A DNA stretch of 64,000 bases, taken from the NCBI GenBank assembly GCA_963457665.1, contig OY735207.1, positions 43,699,614 to 43,763,613 of the forward strand. The letters run 5' to 3'. Positions within the stretch are counted from its first letter, which is position 1. Each line of letters begins with the position of its first letter. The stretch is from Thysanoteuthis rhombus. Lineage: Eukaryota > Mollusca > Cephalopoda > Oegopsida > Thysanoteuthidae. Positions 1-12,545 of the stretch are shown one piece after another. A program made the position numbers and the translations under genes. Below the pieces are notes generated by a model that saw nothing but the letters and a program-made list of their open reading frames with translations, did no database searches and was not told the DNA's origin.

Positions 1-3000
1 CCATTAAAGCAAGGGAAAGTAAACAAAAAAGTTGATGGGGGAAAAAACGAAAGTTTTCTGTAGCAAATTCACTGTGATGACGACGAACGACGACAAATTG
101 GTGAAATGGAAATAAATATAAATATTTTCCCTTCGACTTTTTCCAATTCTGGCGATAAAAATATCCAGGACATTTACAGGTTTTATTTATTTTTTAATTT
201 GCTAAAAGCACAAATTTGCTTCTTTTCAGGATGTTTTCTTTAACTGACACATGTAAAAATGATTTGAATTGTTAATAAGTGTTAATTTTACTTTATTTTT
301 AAATTTTTTTGAGGATGGTTTGACTCTTAATGAGTTTAGTATCTTTTCAAAAGTAAAGAAAAAGTTAAGATCTCAAGAAACACTAGTTTTTGCGGTTTGT
401 TTGGGTTTTTTTACCCTGCAAAATAATAGATGTAGGTATAAAAAAATTATTTTCGTAGGGAACTGTAAATAAACGAAGAACATAAATCATCAGTTATTGT
501 TTTGTTATTGCGCTTTTTAACCTAATTACCTTTTTGGAGGTCAGCTGAAGACAGAAAGTGTGACAATTAGAGTTTTTCTTGGCAAAAACAGAGATGTAAA
601 AATTTAAGAGATGTAATCTGCTATTATGATTATGAAGAAATAATTCTCTTTAAACAATTTGTGGGCAGTTTCTTTAAAAATATTTTAATTACATACGACC
701 TAAACTTGGTGGTTTGTTTAGAGAAAACACTGAAACCAAGGAAGAGTTTAGGACCTTTTCCTATCATTTACTTTTTAATTGTACAGTTAAAAGTTTGGCT
801 TGAGATCTTCGATTTAGAATAAGTAAACCAACTTCAGTTTGCAGTATTTTTTTTCTGTTGGAAACTAAAAAATTTCTTTAACAAAGAAAAACAAGTCTTG
901 TATATAGCAACAATCGATCAAAAGGCTTTTTAGTTACTTTTTTTCTAGAGATGAGTTAGTTGTAAAAAGAAGAAGCATAATGATGACGAGTTTTTAAAGA
1001 GCTGTCGTATTCATCGTAGTGAATTTAAAGACTTTTTTTTTACTCTCTCTCTCTCTTTTCATTTTTTTACAAGCTCTGACAAGAAAAAAAAATATCATCG
1101 GTAAAGAAAGGGAAAACGGTGAATAAAAAAAAAGAGAGAAGAAAGAAAAACGAATGGACGAAGAGAGAGAATGTTCCCCCCAAAAAATAAAGATAAGAAA
1201 AAACAAAAAAAAGGAAGAAAGTATTGTATGCGTGTTACCTGTTGTTCACGGTTAATGAGAATCACATTATTGAGTGAGGAATTTAGTTGTAGTGGAAGCT
1301 TTGGACGAATGATGATGATGATGATGATAATAATGATAATAATAATAATCCGTTGTTTCTACTTCGACATGCGAAGACATGTTTTACTTTTCATAAGGAC
1401 ACGTTTTTCCTACTGGACACACTTCTTCTCTCTTTCTCTCCCTCTCACTTCAAATACAGCTACATTCCTGCTAATCAATCAATCAAATGTGGATCATGAA
1501 CTGCAGTGGCTGCCCAGACCAGCAACTCTGACATTTTTTTTATTATTATTATTGCTGCAATGTCCAATTTTCTCTTCCCTCCTCAAGCGTGTGCATGGAC
1601 TCCACTTTAAAGCGACCGCCATTAGTTTATACTTCCTCTTTACGAACCGGTGAAATTAAAGAGAAAAAGTAGTACGGATGACAAACGGGGCTAAAAATGT
1701 TTTGCTCTCTCCACTTCTTAGCATTGGCGATTAATCTCAAGTTGAGTACTGTACTGACTTTGAATTGAGTCTGAGATTATATCGTAAATACGAAGTTGAT
1801 AAGACTTAGCTGCACAAACTAGTTTAAAGAAAACATAACTATATATCTATTCCAGAACCATTTTATCAGAGCGCTTATTCAGATATTGGTATTTAACTAC
1901 GAAAAAGCGTTTAGTTGGTCCAAGTGACTATCTGACCAGGCTCTAAACCACAAAATAACTTCAGCATAAGACAATTTTGAAACCAGAGCAAAGGATCATT
2001 CTTTTTAGCGGTTAATAGTGATAATGTTATGCTCCCATATCTCATCATATCTCATTTTATTCATGATCCTACTATTTATTTACACACAGGTCTTAAATTG
2101 TTGACAACTTGACTAAAAATATTTGGACATAATGACTTTTGAGGGCTTATCTTCTCTTCTATAAAAAGGTCGCTAGTTATTTAGTGCGAGATCCCCCAAA
2201 TCAACCCGAATTCGTTCAAAATTTTCATATCATTAAATGGGAATTTTTTTTTTTGTAACATGATTAATGAATTAGCAAAGCTGTTGTGGTGGTTGAGGAA
2301 GTTGTGTTTTCCTAATGGCGCCAGTAGTGGTGAAGGTCAGGTGAAAAGCCAAGATTTCGAAAACTGATTGCCAAGAGAGAAAGACCCTTTCCACCTGGAA
2401 GATTGGTGCTACGCAACCTTCCACACGCCTGCGATTTCACCTCATCCTGTCCTAAGCTCAGAAAATAAGTCATCAGAGGCTGGATGTCTTCTTTTCCTTT
2501 TTAGCCTTGTTCATTTTCGACATGCATAAAAAAAATGCAGTGAAGAAAAGTTCAAGATTATTGGTGTGCACGCATGTGCGTAGGGGGTGGCTTGAGTAAA
2601 ATGAAAATCGATTACATTACCGCTAAAGGTGGAGTGATTTCATGCTCCTCCTATAGAACAACTTGGGTTAGTTTAAGGTTTATTAGGGTTAGCTTTGCCT
2701 TTAAAGTTCGGATTATTATCTCCCTTAGGTTGTGGATACTTCTAAGTTTATATTAGATTATGATAACAACAACAACAAACAAATAGGTGTTCGAAGAGTT
2801 TTTTAAGGAGCCTTTTCCAGCTGTACTAAAATGTCCTACGAATAAAATCCCTGTGAGATCCTGATCAAAACTTTTCAAAAAACACTAGTACCTCTTGAGA
2901 CAGAGAAATATTTTCCAGAGGACAGATTTCAAAGAAAAAAAATTTTAACAATAGAAAATCAAGCATGAGATATCACCAATGGTGATTTTAGATTTATATG

Positions 3001-3877
3001 AACTTGCTTAGAAGCAGTCTTCGGTAGCCTTCAAGTTCAATGCCAAGTCACTTCCTACTCATAGAATTCATAAAATGATTATTTGCTTATCCCTCTTATT
3101 TTCTTATTAAGAACTGTAATTAGCAGTTAATAGACACGGAATTATCAGCCCTTGACAGACATTTCTTTTCGTCAATTCATACTCAATTGAATCAATCACT
3201 TGGAAACCAGTGATTCAATAGGATAAGAAATACATATATATCCATCCGTCGGTACATGACAACCTAGCACAAAAACCACTCAAAATGAACCCATAGAATT
3301 TTCTGCGGGTATCCTGGGAGCCCTATGCAGGTTTTTAGCCTATATTTTCAAAATCACTCCCAAAAATAGGTTTGAGGAGTGGTGGGGGTTCAATTTCCAA
3401 TTCAAACTTATCCTACAATGGTCAAATTCTTCTATGGCTACTACATTGGCTATCAGATTTGGCTAATGATTGAGATTTACAATGACTCTTAGAGAAGAGG
3501 TAATCTTTTAATCTCTCTCTCACTCTTACTCCTCCCCTCACTAAGGATGCTTACGGTTGTGAAGTTTTGAATAAACATATTTTTGTATGTCAAGTTTCAC
3601 ACCCATCTTAAAAAATGGCACATGAATAAAAAGAAATAAGAGAATTAATGAAAGAAAAGGCAGAAGTAAATACATGAACAAATTAAGATTACAATTTTTC
3701 ACCAATATCTAAGGGATTACTTTTTTTTACCGCAAATTTACCCCCATCATTTAGCAAGGATTTCAGCTAGTTAGCAAAATCATGCAAATACTACAGGAAT
3801 TTACAGCAGAGAGAAATGTATGATATCAGTTCTTCATCAGATCTAAACTTGTTAAAGAATACTAAACGTCTGTCCAG

Positions 3878-4395
3878 TAAGTATCCAGCCATTTATTATT
3901 TACAAAAAAATAGCCTACCTAGAGCAGTGGTACCTAGGTCCTTTTCAAAGTACACCCCTTGGGACCTAATACACTTATTGAAGCATCCCTTTGACTTTGA
4001 AAAAAAAACAGTCAGCAAAGTCCTCTTTCAGGATCGCCATCAGCTGTCTTGCTACATTCTCTTTGATTTCATCCATGGTCTGAAATCTCATCCCTTTCAA
4101 AAACAAGGAGCCAAATCTGGACTGTAGAGTGGGCTGACAGACCTTGGTGAAGCAATTTTTTTCCCAAAATATCTGCATGAGACATAAAGAATAACTTGGT
4201 TGGTCATTGCAAATGCACTACACGAGTTCACCCAGTGGCATCTCGCTGCCGACAGGGAAGTGTTTGTTCATGCATCCGCAGTAAGGTCCCCACTGATTAG
4301 TTGCCAAGTTATATTAAGGCTGCAGAACCGGTTCTCAAGATTCAAAATGGCTGAATATTTTCCAGACAGACGTCATAGGCTTAGTAATTCATGTT
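3878..4395 (-). mobile_element. Mariner-like fragment, copy 1
   Basis: The minus-strand peptide KGMRFQTMDEIKENVARQLM then AILKEDFADCF matches the mariner C-terminal pattern 'F.t.eeik......l..ip.eaf..cf'. The plus-strand left end CGTCTGTCCAGTAAGTATCC resembles the end of copy 2 near 33160. Internal parts such as GTTGCCAAGTT and TTCATGCATGYGCARTAAGG are shared with copy 2, so both descend from one non-autonomous family. Broken. Confidence 0.65.
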
Positions 4396-5894
4396 GGATA
4401 ATGAGAAACCCATGTTTCATATGATATCATATTTTTTCAAATTTTTATACCTAGAAACAGTCAACCAAAACTGTCAACTTAAGTTTCTTCAGTTCCCAAG
4501 TTGGTTGGGCTGGCTGGCTGGCTGACGGTACACATATTGTGTGCACAGGCTGCTCTAATGGAGCTGGAGGGCTGAAAATCCCTTAGTTTATGTCCAACAG
4601 CATTCACACTTGTTTTTTTTTTCAAGTCAGAATTTTTTTTGATGATAACTGCCCAAGAAAAGTGAGAGAACTTATTCCTTGCTCATCCCTTTATCTCATT
4701 GAACACCCCCAACATGGCATGCTACCAAAAAAAATTGCTCACGTGATGCTTTCTATTGAGTGACTAACCAGACCTATTTCCCTTTTGTTTTAATGAATTC
4801 AGTGAAATTATAGAAATTTCTTGGAATTTACCTCTTATATATAATTGAGATTTGCTTAATCTCTCTATCATTATGTTTCTCCCTGAAAATTGTGTTTTAC
4901 AAAAAAAAACTGGATGTAGGTTTTAGATATTTCACTTTAGATGGTTTTAAACTATAATTTCCAGAGTTCCAAGCTAAAAACACAATTTTAAGACAGTACA
5001 CCGTATTCGTATCATGGAATTAGTAATCCAGATATGAACGTTTGGAAGATGAAAGGAATCAGATATCTTTAGCATTGAGGTGAACTGTCTGTAAAAATTG
5101 ACTGATGAAGACAATATACTTGAGGAAAAATGGCTGTCTGAGAAGACTGTGTTTGAGCCGTGTGTGGGAAGAAACTTTCGGCTGTTGTTTAAGACTCAAT
5201 CATTTAATTAATTTCCACAAACCTTTGTATAAAAGCTTTTGAAAATTACATTTCCTTAGCATCTTGCAAAGGGAAGCAACTAAAAGCAAAATGAATATCA
5301 TATATTATAAGTCTTTAATCAATGAATTACACCCCCAACCTTGAATTATTTAATTAATCGCTGCAAGCCTCTATAAGCTTATTTGAATAACATTCTTGTT
5401 ATTTCCCTTATTTTAGAAGGACTGAGGGAACGGACATAAAAGAAAATTCCTATCCTCACAAAAAATTTTTTTTTTTGTTTTATACTGCAACTCATTCTCC
5501 TGAGTCTATCTGCTGAATCTCTAACATGAGACTCTCTAAAGAGACTATTCAATTTTGCAAAGTATTTTTTCATAAGAGTGTAAATTTATAAGGTGCAATG
5601 AATAAAAAATATGTATATGTATAGATAGATAGATGACACTTCAATTTTCTATGGTGGCGAGGGGGGGGATCGGACACAGAGATCCGATAGCCTCATTGTG
5701 TATGCATGTGTAAGTATCTATAATGTATGTGTATATGTACAAACAGGTTTATGGAATTCCTACATGCTCCAGTTCATAGTGTCACAGAAATACATTTGCC
5801 ATATTTTTTCTGCCAATTGTAAATTTTTTGTCTTGAATACATTTGGAAAGAAATCTCTCTTTCCTTCTCTCTCTCTCTTTCACATACTCACAAT

Positions 5895-5937
<43 letters not shown>

Positions 5938-5938
5938 T
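5895..5938. repeat. (GATA)n microsatellite
   Basis: Eleven near-perfect GATA units; a shorter GATA run occurs at 5622-5634. Confidence 0.95.
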
Positions 5939-6364
5939 AGCTTTACATTTATATACCTGCCCTAAATCATTTGTAAAGAATGTGTCAAAACACTGAATTC
6001 TTGATGTTACTGATAAAAAAAAGGTTGTTAATAGCATGTTTTATTCAAGAGCACAAAGCATAAGCAAATAACCACATAATGATGGACAAATGTTATCATG
6101 GACTGACTATTCATCCCTTAGCAACAGAGAGTAGAGCAAGAAAGAAAAAAAATGAAGGAACATTTGAGAAGAAAAAAAAAACTGCATGCACTGGCTTGAA
6201 CATTGGTGAGTGCTTTCCTTTATTCATAACATTTTTATTAATTTTTTTGTTACTATTTACCTTCAACTTGATTGTTGGTGTATTATTTTTTTTTTCATTG
6301 CACCTAAACTCAGGCTGGGTTCCTTTCAGCAGTGAGTAGATAAATTAACAGCATGGAAGGAATA

Positions 6365-6450
6365 AATTCCAGGTGAGGATCGAACTTGTGACCCGCTATG
6401 CCAGGGGTGGCTTGCTTAACGTGCAACTGGTCTTACCACTGAGCCATTAA
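6365..6450 (-). mobile_element. tRNA-derived SINE head, family C
   Basis: The minus strand begins TTTTAATGGCTCAGTGGTAA (A box) and reaches CACAAGTTCGATCCTCACC (B box) with about 45 bases between, close to tRNA spacing. It does not fold as an intact tRNA. A relative with CATAAGTTCAATCCCTCGGC lies near 58.2 kb. Confidence 0.68.
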
Positions 6451-8601
6451 AACTTAGTGGTAAACACAAATCAAAATCAAATCCTTAAACTCATTCTTAT
6501 CTTTAATTCTTCTGCAGCATGTTTGTTATTAACCTTGAATAGACCCAAGCCATTACCCTCTTCCCTTTATTTCCCTTTATGAAATCTCTACAAAATATAA
6601 TTTGCTTTCCTACATTGTTTTTTAAAGTTGTTTCGTAACTAGTTCAGGGATTTTGTCCATATAAAAAAAATTTACTCACCCTAATGCTGAGTTTCCATTA
6701 TTTCCTTCAAAGTAGTACTTGGAAGTAATTTTCTGGAAACTCAAAAGTGTTCATATTACTGAAAGCAATGACAGTATTTAATTCGACACACAACACCAGT
6801 TGATTCGGCTAATGTGGCAACACCAGTTATGAGAAATTCATCTTTTATACTCATCATAAAAACATATTTTGATTAAAAGAATGCCCTTTTTGTTTAAATA
6901 TATTGTGATTTCCTTTTCCCTGTCAATACCCAACATTTAATGTGGTACGACATAATATTATGGATACACTGTGTGACCTTTTTCAAAGCTGAAAGTGAAC
7001 AAGCCTACTTTAATTCCAACTGAAGATAATTACTGCAACTTCAAAATCTGGCAAAAATCAGCATATCATCAGATTTCAATAAAATTTTCCATGCTTATTT
7101 ATTAAGGAACAATTTTTTTTTAATAATTCTTCATTCCAAATATCAGAAAAGAATTTTTTTCATATGATTCCTACCTCATATTTTCTTATTTTGATTATTT
7201 ATACATTGATGTTTTCATTTATTTTTAATTATCTAACAGAAAAATCCATTGAGATATTAATTTTTTGTTGAGAAGCACTCAGAAACTGCACAAACCTGAG
7301 AGTGATTGATAAAAATGATGAAAAATCTTCTTTTTTTTTTACATATTGAGAGGGAAAGATTTTTTTTCCAGATCAAAACCTTAAATTATAATTTATCAAA
7401 TAAAACTAAAAAAATTTGCCGTGAAGAAAAATACTTTATTTATTGTTCCTGTTTTTTAATTCCCAAGGTAAAACTCGCAGTTAGAGCAATTGTGGAACAC
7501 TAAAAATTGTAAACATAATTGATATCTAAGGGGATTTATCTTTTCAATGTGTAAAAATCAGTAAGCAATATATAGATAAAATCATTAAAATGGTAGGGAT
7601 AATATAAAGAAAAACATTTTTTTTTTCAATATTTGGAATGGAAAATTCTTTTTTTTTATTTGTCCTTTAATAAACAAGTATTGAAAATTTTATCAAAATC
7701 AAATGATATACTGATATTTGCCAGACTTTAAAAATTTTCCAGGTGTTGATTTTCTGATGAAATTACATCCATATTGTTCATACCTAATTAAAAGGAAGAA
7801 ATTTCTGAGGTGAGGTGTTTCCGCTGTTCCCCCTAGCCTTCCTAAGGTATCTACCATGTACAGTAACTTTCTGTGAATTTTCAATAGAACCCTTTATTCA
7901 GTCCACAGGAGTATGTTATTCTGGGATACATCACTCAGTCTATATCACTCTGGCAAAAATCATCTTTGTCTACAAGGTTTTTTGTCTAATGTCGTAAATG
8001 TACAATTTCTAATTTTTTGCGCAAAAAAGGCAACTTCAAACTTTCGTAACTTTTGATCCAATGAGAGGATTTTAGTCAAATCAAGTACTTTGGGCTCAGC
8101 TAAATGCTGTGTATCATTTACAATAGCTGTAAGTGACACTATTGACACAAATAAAAATCTAAAAAAAGGAAATACTTTCATTTTTGGCATTTGCTTTTTT
8201 GAGATTCAGAGCTGATTGAAATTAAAAAAATGAGCCATAGGATCAAATTTTCTTTGAGTAAATTGTAACCTAAAAATGGGCATGGTAGACATGGAAAAAA
8301 TCCAGGAGATGTTCTAACCAAATAACTTTCTCATAGGAAAATTCATTCAAATTTGGATATATCCTTAAATCTATATCAAGTTTTTGATAGTTCACAATAT
8401 ACTTGGATTATTATGAATGAAGCATCAAAAAAAATCACACAAACTCATTTTTTGTAAATATAAAAAAACATGGGTAAATACATAAATTGAATTGTTTGAA
8501 TGGTCATTTTTTCCCTGTTGCCAAAAAATAAAATATACCGGTTATTGGTTGGTTGAGCATTCGCACCTAAACCAATTGACTATTTGTATCATCAAGTTTC
8601 A

Positions 8602-8965
8602 CGTATCCTCTCGGATAGTGTAATAATTAGCACTACGCCTCACGCAGAGAAGGTCCTGGGTTCAATTCTCATATGAGCAAAGAGAGAGGAAAACTCATTA
8701 TTAGGATAAATTTCTCTGTGTACTCAGCAGCTACTTGAGTACACTCTAAGCTGTGTAATCATGCTGGAAGTATCCCTATGGTGGACTTGCATCCTGCCAA
8801 GGGGTTGGTTATAAAAACTTGTAGCAATAAAATCCTGGTCCTGAGACTTGCAACGATCACTAAGCTGACACATGCAACAGAAATCGGGACTTGGTCACTG
8901 AACTCCATTCTCCTTCGGGAGTTCTCTTAAGAGACGGGACACTTTACCTTCTTATGTTTCACACA
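8602..8965 (+). mobile_element. tRNA-derived SINE, family B, copy 1
   Basis: The head CTCGGATAGTGTAATAATTA then GCACTACGCCTCACGCAGAG has an A-box-like start and GGGTTCAATTCT is a good B box. The body includes CTCAGCAGCTACTTGAG, CCTGAGACTTGCAACGATCA and CTAAGCTGACACATGCAACA, shared in order with the copy at 43.2 kb. It ends near GGGACACTTTACCTT. Confidence 0.75.
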
Positions 8966-9834
8966 TTGATAAAACTCTAGCCTCTGACAAATACATCTAA
9001 GTCTGGTATCCATTTTCTTTTCATTTCCTCAGCCTATTGTTCTACTAATGAATAAAGGTTTCCCCCTTAATCCAAAACTAGAGCTAAAATAGCTTTAAGT
9101 GAAGAAGCAATAACTATTGATTTGTGTGGGGAAAAATTCTATGCATTCCCAGACGACAGAAATGTTGATGATGATATATTAGATTGGGTCATCGGAGGTT
9201 ATGGTAATAGAAGATGGAGGAGACTAAGGTGTAAGATAGAGGAAGAGGGTGTGCGCTGTCTCTACAATGACTCACTACAAAACACCTCTATCCACCTACC
9301 TCGCGAAATGCCATAAATTGTAGTACAGAATCCATTTTTTTGTCACGTCTCAATGCAATCAAGATAAGTAGCGCAGAACAGATTTCATGACGGTATTTTT
9401 TGTTGTAGTTTTCATCCAGTTCGTGGAGGGCTCACAGAGTGTTTTCCCCCTTCTCTCCTTCTGATGTTGACTGTGTGGGTGTTGAGGGTTTTTTTTTTAA
9501 TTTCAAAGCCCGGAAAGGCCAACATAAACTCCGGGCAGACCCGATTAGATTCGCGCAGCTTCACCGAGTCACTGAAAAAAAAAACACGAAATTCGAAGTG
9601 GAAAAAACGAGGGAAAAAAAAGGGCCAAAAATTAACTTTTTTCCCCCTTTGGTAAAACTTGTACGTAAAAAAAATAAAAAAAGACAATTAATTAAAAATA
9701 AAAGCATCTTTTTAATCTGTCACAAGTTATTCATCCTTCATACAAATTTGAAGATATTTACATTAATCTTACATTAATTTGATGGATTTCCAATTTTGAC
9801 AACTGTCCTACTGTATGCAATTTATTTACTCTCC

Positions 9835-10128
9835 CACCAGAGCAAAATGTGACGCAAGGTCGGGGCTTTACGTGGGGAAAATAGGAGACACCCAGGAAAA
9901 ATAGCTCCAGCCGACGCAGCTTTGGTTTGCTAAGCAACCAAAGCAACCGCCGCCACGAAAGCGTCAGGACGAGCCCGACCTGTTCCGTTAAGTGCAATGG
10001 AACAGGGCTGCCCCAGGGTGACCGTATTCCCCGCAGCTGGGCCGAGTAATAGAAAGGGAACCCGAAGATTCCCAATGCGCGTTGGATGATCCGGTGTTTT
10101 TCGCCTTCGCCGGGATAAAGAATGGCCG
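9835..10128 (+). promoter_or_regulatory. GC/CpG-rich block, possible promoter and first exon
   Basis: This 300-bp block is far richer in G+C and CpG than its surroundings. It contains a perfect 8-bp inverted repeat (CCTGTTCC at 9979 and GGAACAGG at 9999) and ends AAGAATGGCCG/GTAAGCC, a start codon in good context followed by a consensus donor in phase 1. Hinderin exon 2 accepts phase 1, so splicing would give an N-terminus MADSKGSRPG, resembling mammalian MADVAGPSRP. An alternative hinderin promoter is therefore possible; without transcript data it could equally be a promoter of another gene. Confidence 0.4.
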
Positions 10129-10434
10129 GTAAGCCTTTTGTTTTCGTTTGATATTTCAAAAAAAGATATCTCCTTTCCTTGAAAGTAAAAATATCTCATT
10201 AGCATCATAATTGCAATACTTTACAGCTGCAGTTCAATTTCATTTTAATAAGATTCGATAACTTTTTTTTTTCCAGTTTCATTATTCTTGTTTGCTTCCA
10301 AACGTGAATTTTTTTCTCCAAGTCTTTTAAACGCTAAGATACTTCCGAGTTTCCGAAGTATAACAATCAAGAAGCTCACATTTTGCATCAGTGGTGCTCG
10401 GGGACTGCTATCACATTATGTACTGTTTGTTTAC

Positions 10435-11053
10435 CTTTCATTGTTTGTATTTTCTCACATAGATGATCATTACCTGATGTCTTGAGAGCGGTAAGTAGCG
10501 CTGGTAAGGCTGTTTTTCCCTTCTTGGGAAGAATAGTCATTAAATGTCTCACTTGTTGACGTCTATCGGTGTGTTGGAAAATCACCGATCTATGGGCCTG
10601 GTTCAATAATTCCTGGCTCATTAGGCTATCCATAACATTTTCCACATCAATCATGTTTTCAACGAATTCCACGTGTAACTTTCGAAAGACCGCTTTATCT
10701 TCCTCACTCATAATACCGAATACTTTCGGCGCTAAGAAATCTAGACGATTTGACGAAGAAGAAGGCGGGGCAGAATCACGAAGTTTTGCTGCTATCATGT
10801 CATTATTCGTTTTATCCAGGATGGAACAGAATTTTTTAAACTTTTCGTCGCTCTTCTTATCGAGAACGTCCAAGATCAAACGGATTTTTCGTCTTCTTTC
10901 TCTTGTGTGTCTTATGTTATCGACGATGGCTTCAGAAAACACTTCTTCGCTAAGAATGTGATCGAGTACCTCCTCCTCGCAAAGTAAATTATCCACAATA
11001 TAAGGTCGATTTATCCGAAGTTTCTGTTTGTGAAGATTATTCATGTTGTACAT
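10435..11053 (-). CDS. Tandem-CARD protein, 5' coding exon
   Basis: An open frame from ATG at 11053 encodes two death-fold CARD domains, about residues 12-92 (NRPYIVDNLLCEEEVLDHIL... IRLILDVLDKKSDEKFKKFC) and 117-203 (VENVMDSLMSQELLN... LMTILPKKGKTALPALLTAL), joined by a Ser-rich linker. Both show the CARD pattern of buried Leu/Ile and the 'LL..LP.+G..A...L..AL' run of caspase-2, caspase-9 and CRADD CARDs. Family knowledge: CARDs assemble caspase activation or innate immune signalling platforms. The frame reads on to a stop at 10388, but ATGAAAG/GTAAAC gives a plausible donor at 10435 (phase 1) right after the second CARD. I could not find a caspase, kinase, NACHT or helicase exon downstream (lower coordinates), so the full architecture is unknown. 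Confidence 0.82.
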
Positions 11054-11184
11054 CACTTTTAAATCTCAAAACTCACTTCAGGTAGTTAGCGATGATGTTA
11101 TTATTGTTGCAGATTATTCATGTTGATTACATTTAAATCTTGAAACCCACTTCAGGTAGTTAGCGATGATGTTGTTGTTGTTGA
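11034..11184. repeat. 77-bp tandem duplication across the CARD start
   Basis: Copy one begins at 11034 and copy two at 11111. Both read AGATTATTCATGTTG, then a variable part, then CACTTCAGGTAGTTAGCGAT, then a GTT/ATT-rich end. The CARD start codon lies in the first copy. On the minus strand the second copy gives an upstream ORF of six codons (MNNLQQ, stop) that mimics the MNNL near the true N-terminus. Confidence 0.85.
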
Positions 11185-12545
11185 AAAAAAGTTTTTTTCC
11201 CCTTTCAGTGAAAGAAATCAAAAACAACTGAGCCAAACTTAACAACAATTATTCATCGTCAGAAGCTTTAGTAAAAATTTCTTTACATCCGAAGAGAACC
11301 TTCCACCTAAATAAAATAATGAAGAGAGCATAAAAAGTTGAACTCTGAGTCTGATTTATTTGGAATAAATTGAAAAAAAATGTTCTTCCGGATAACGCCT
11401 AGAAACAAATGTATGATTGGTCGACTTTTTCCGGAAATTGAGAGAAAAATTACGCAGTTATTAAATCAGTTACGTTTAGAAAAAAATAGATTAGAAATGC
11501 TAACAAACATTGGAAATATTTTAGATAAGATATTTAAAGTTTTATTACTCAATTGTTGAGGTAAACTTTGAATGTGAAACTTTATTTTCCATTATTCACC
11601 AATATCACGAGTGTAGATTTTCTAGCTTCTCATTTTTGAGGTGTGGAAGTCCAATTTTTTTATTTACTGCATTTGTTTAATTATTTACAACACCTGAATG
11701 AATCTTACAACAAGAAAACTTATGTCACTTTGTTGTCTGATTGTATGTTTGTTGGTTTCTGTCGCACTAGAGGAAGCAGAAAGAGAGGAAGGGGATAAAG
11801 CTAAGTTTGTGATTGTGTGTTCGCGTCCACATCACTGCCACAACCCATGTCTTCATAGTAGGACAGCATCTTCGACTTTTTCATGAATAAAACTGATATT
11901 TTTCTCATACTAGAAAAATCTTTTTTGTTGTTGTTTTTTTTTCTTCACCCAATGCTGTTGCCATTTCCCCCACATTTGTTGTTGTTGTTCTCGGTCCAAA
12001 TGATTCGCCACTGACCTGGGGGGGGGGCAGATGAAATTCATGGAAGCCTGGTTTCCGGGGAATCATCTCCCAGACAGCATCTCCCCTTTGAACTTTCAGG
12101 GTAACGTGATCTAGGGCATGCGCCCTCATGCCGATTAAACTGGACAGTACGTGTGTGGGTATTTATACACTGGCTACGTACTGCATCTTATCTGCTTGGG
12201 AAGGCGAATAAGTAAAATACTCACTTTGTTTTACTAATATTATTGTCTTTCTCCAAAATGATGAGCGACAAACATCATCAGGATGTTTTAATTCTTGTCC
12301 TTGTTAATTAAGTCTAAAAAAATAAAAAGACTATTAACCTCGTCACATTTATGCACATTACATTGTTAACAAATATTTGATTCCACTTATTGTAAAGGGA
12401 TCTTGATCTTTATTTCATTCAGTTGGTTTGTGCTAACGAATTTCACGGTGTCTGACCCTAGCCTGGCAGAGAGGAGGAGGGAAAAGTCCCCAAAATGAAA
12501 TAAAGTGCGCGTGCGTCACGGATTTGTGGCGGTGGTTTCAGAATA
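11185..12545. other. Spacer between CARD exon and hinderin exon 1
   Basis: No repeat family recognised. The stretch 11.9-12.2 kb is GC-richer, holds a 10-base G run and the inverted pair GTACGT/ACGTAC around a TATTTATA sequence at about 12150-12180, and carries a 74-codon minus-strand frame of unknown value. It may include the divergent promoters of the two genes. The last 100 bases before exon 1 are CpG-containing. Confidence 0.4.

Larger units (their letters stand above)
1..9834. other. Gene-poor left flank
   Basis: Apart from the mariner-like fragment at 3.9 kb, SINEs at 6.4 and 8.6 kb and the GATA array, no exon could be supported. A purine/pyrimidine-skewed stretch at about 1.0-1.7 kb with ATG/ATA trinucleotides, and a small GC-richer patch at 2.28-2.46 kb (ATGGCGCCAG then a possible GTGAAA donor), are noted but not called. 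Downstream exons of the CARD gene may lie here or further left. Confidence 0.5.

Noticed and set aside
1171-1653. 160-codon plus-strand frame
   Set aside because: Composed of Met/Ile runs from an ATG/ATA array and low-complexity Phe/Leu stretches. No domain, no splice support.
2314-2340. ATGGCGCCAG start with a GTGAAA donor, possible first exon
   Set aside because: The donor is weak and no matching downstream exon or homologue could be found.
9758-10159. 133-codon minus-strand frame in the CpG-rich block
   Set aside because: The frame is long because the block is GC-rich and stop-poor. Its peptide has no domain, and the plus-strand promoter or first-exon reading explains the block better.
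11905-12129. 74-codon minus-strand frame upstream of the CARD start
   Set aside because: Could be an untranslated or small exon of the CARD gene, but there is no homology or matched splice pair, and a Thr/Lys run at its end comes from a simple repeat.
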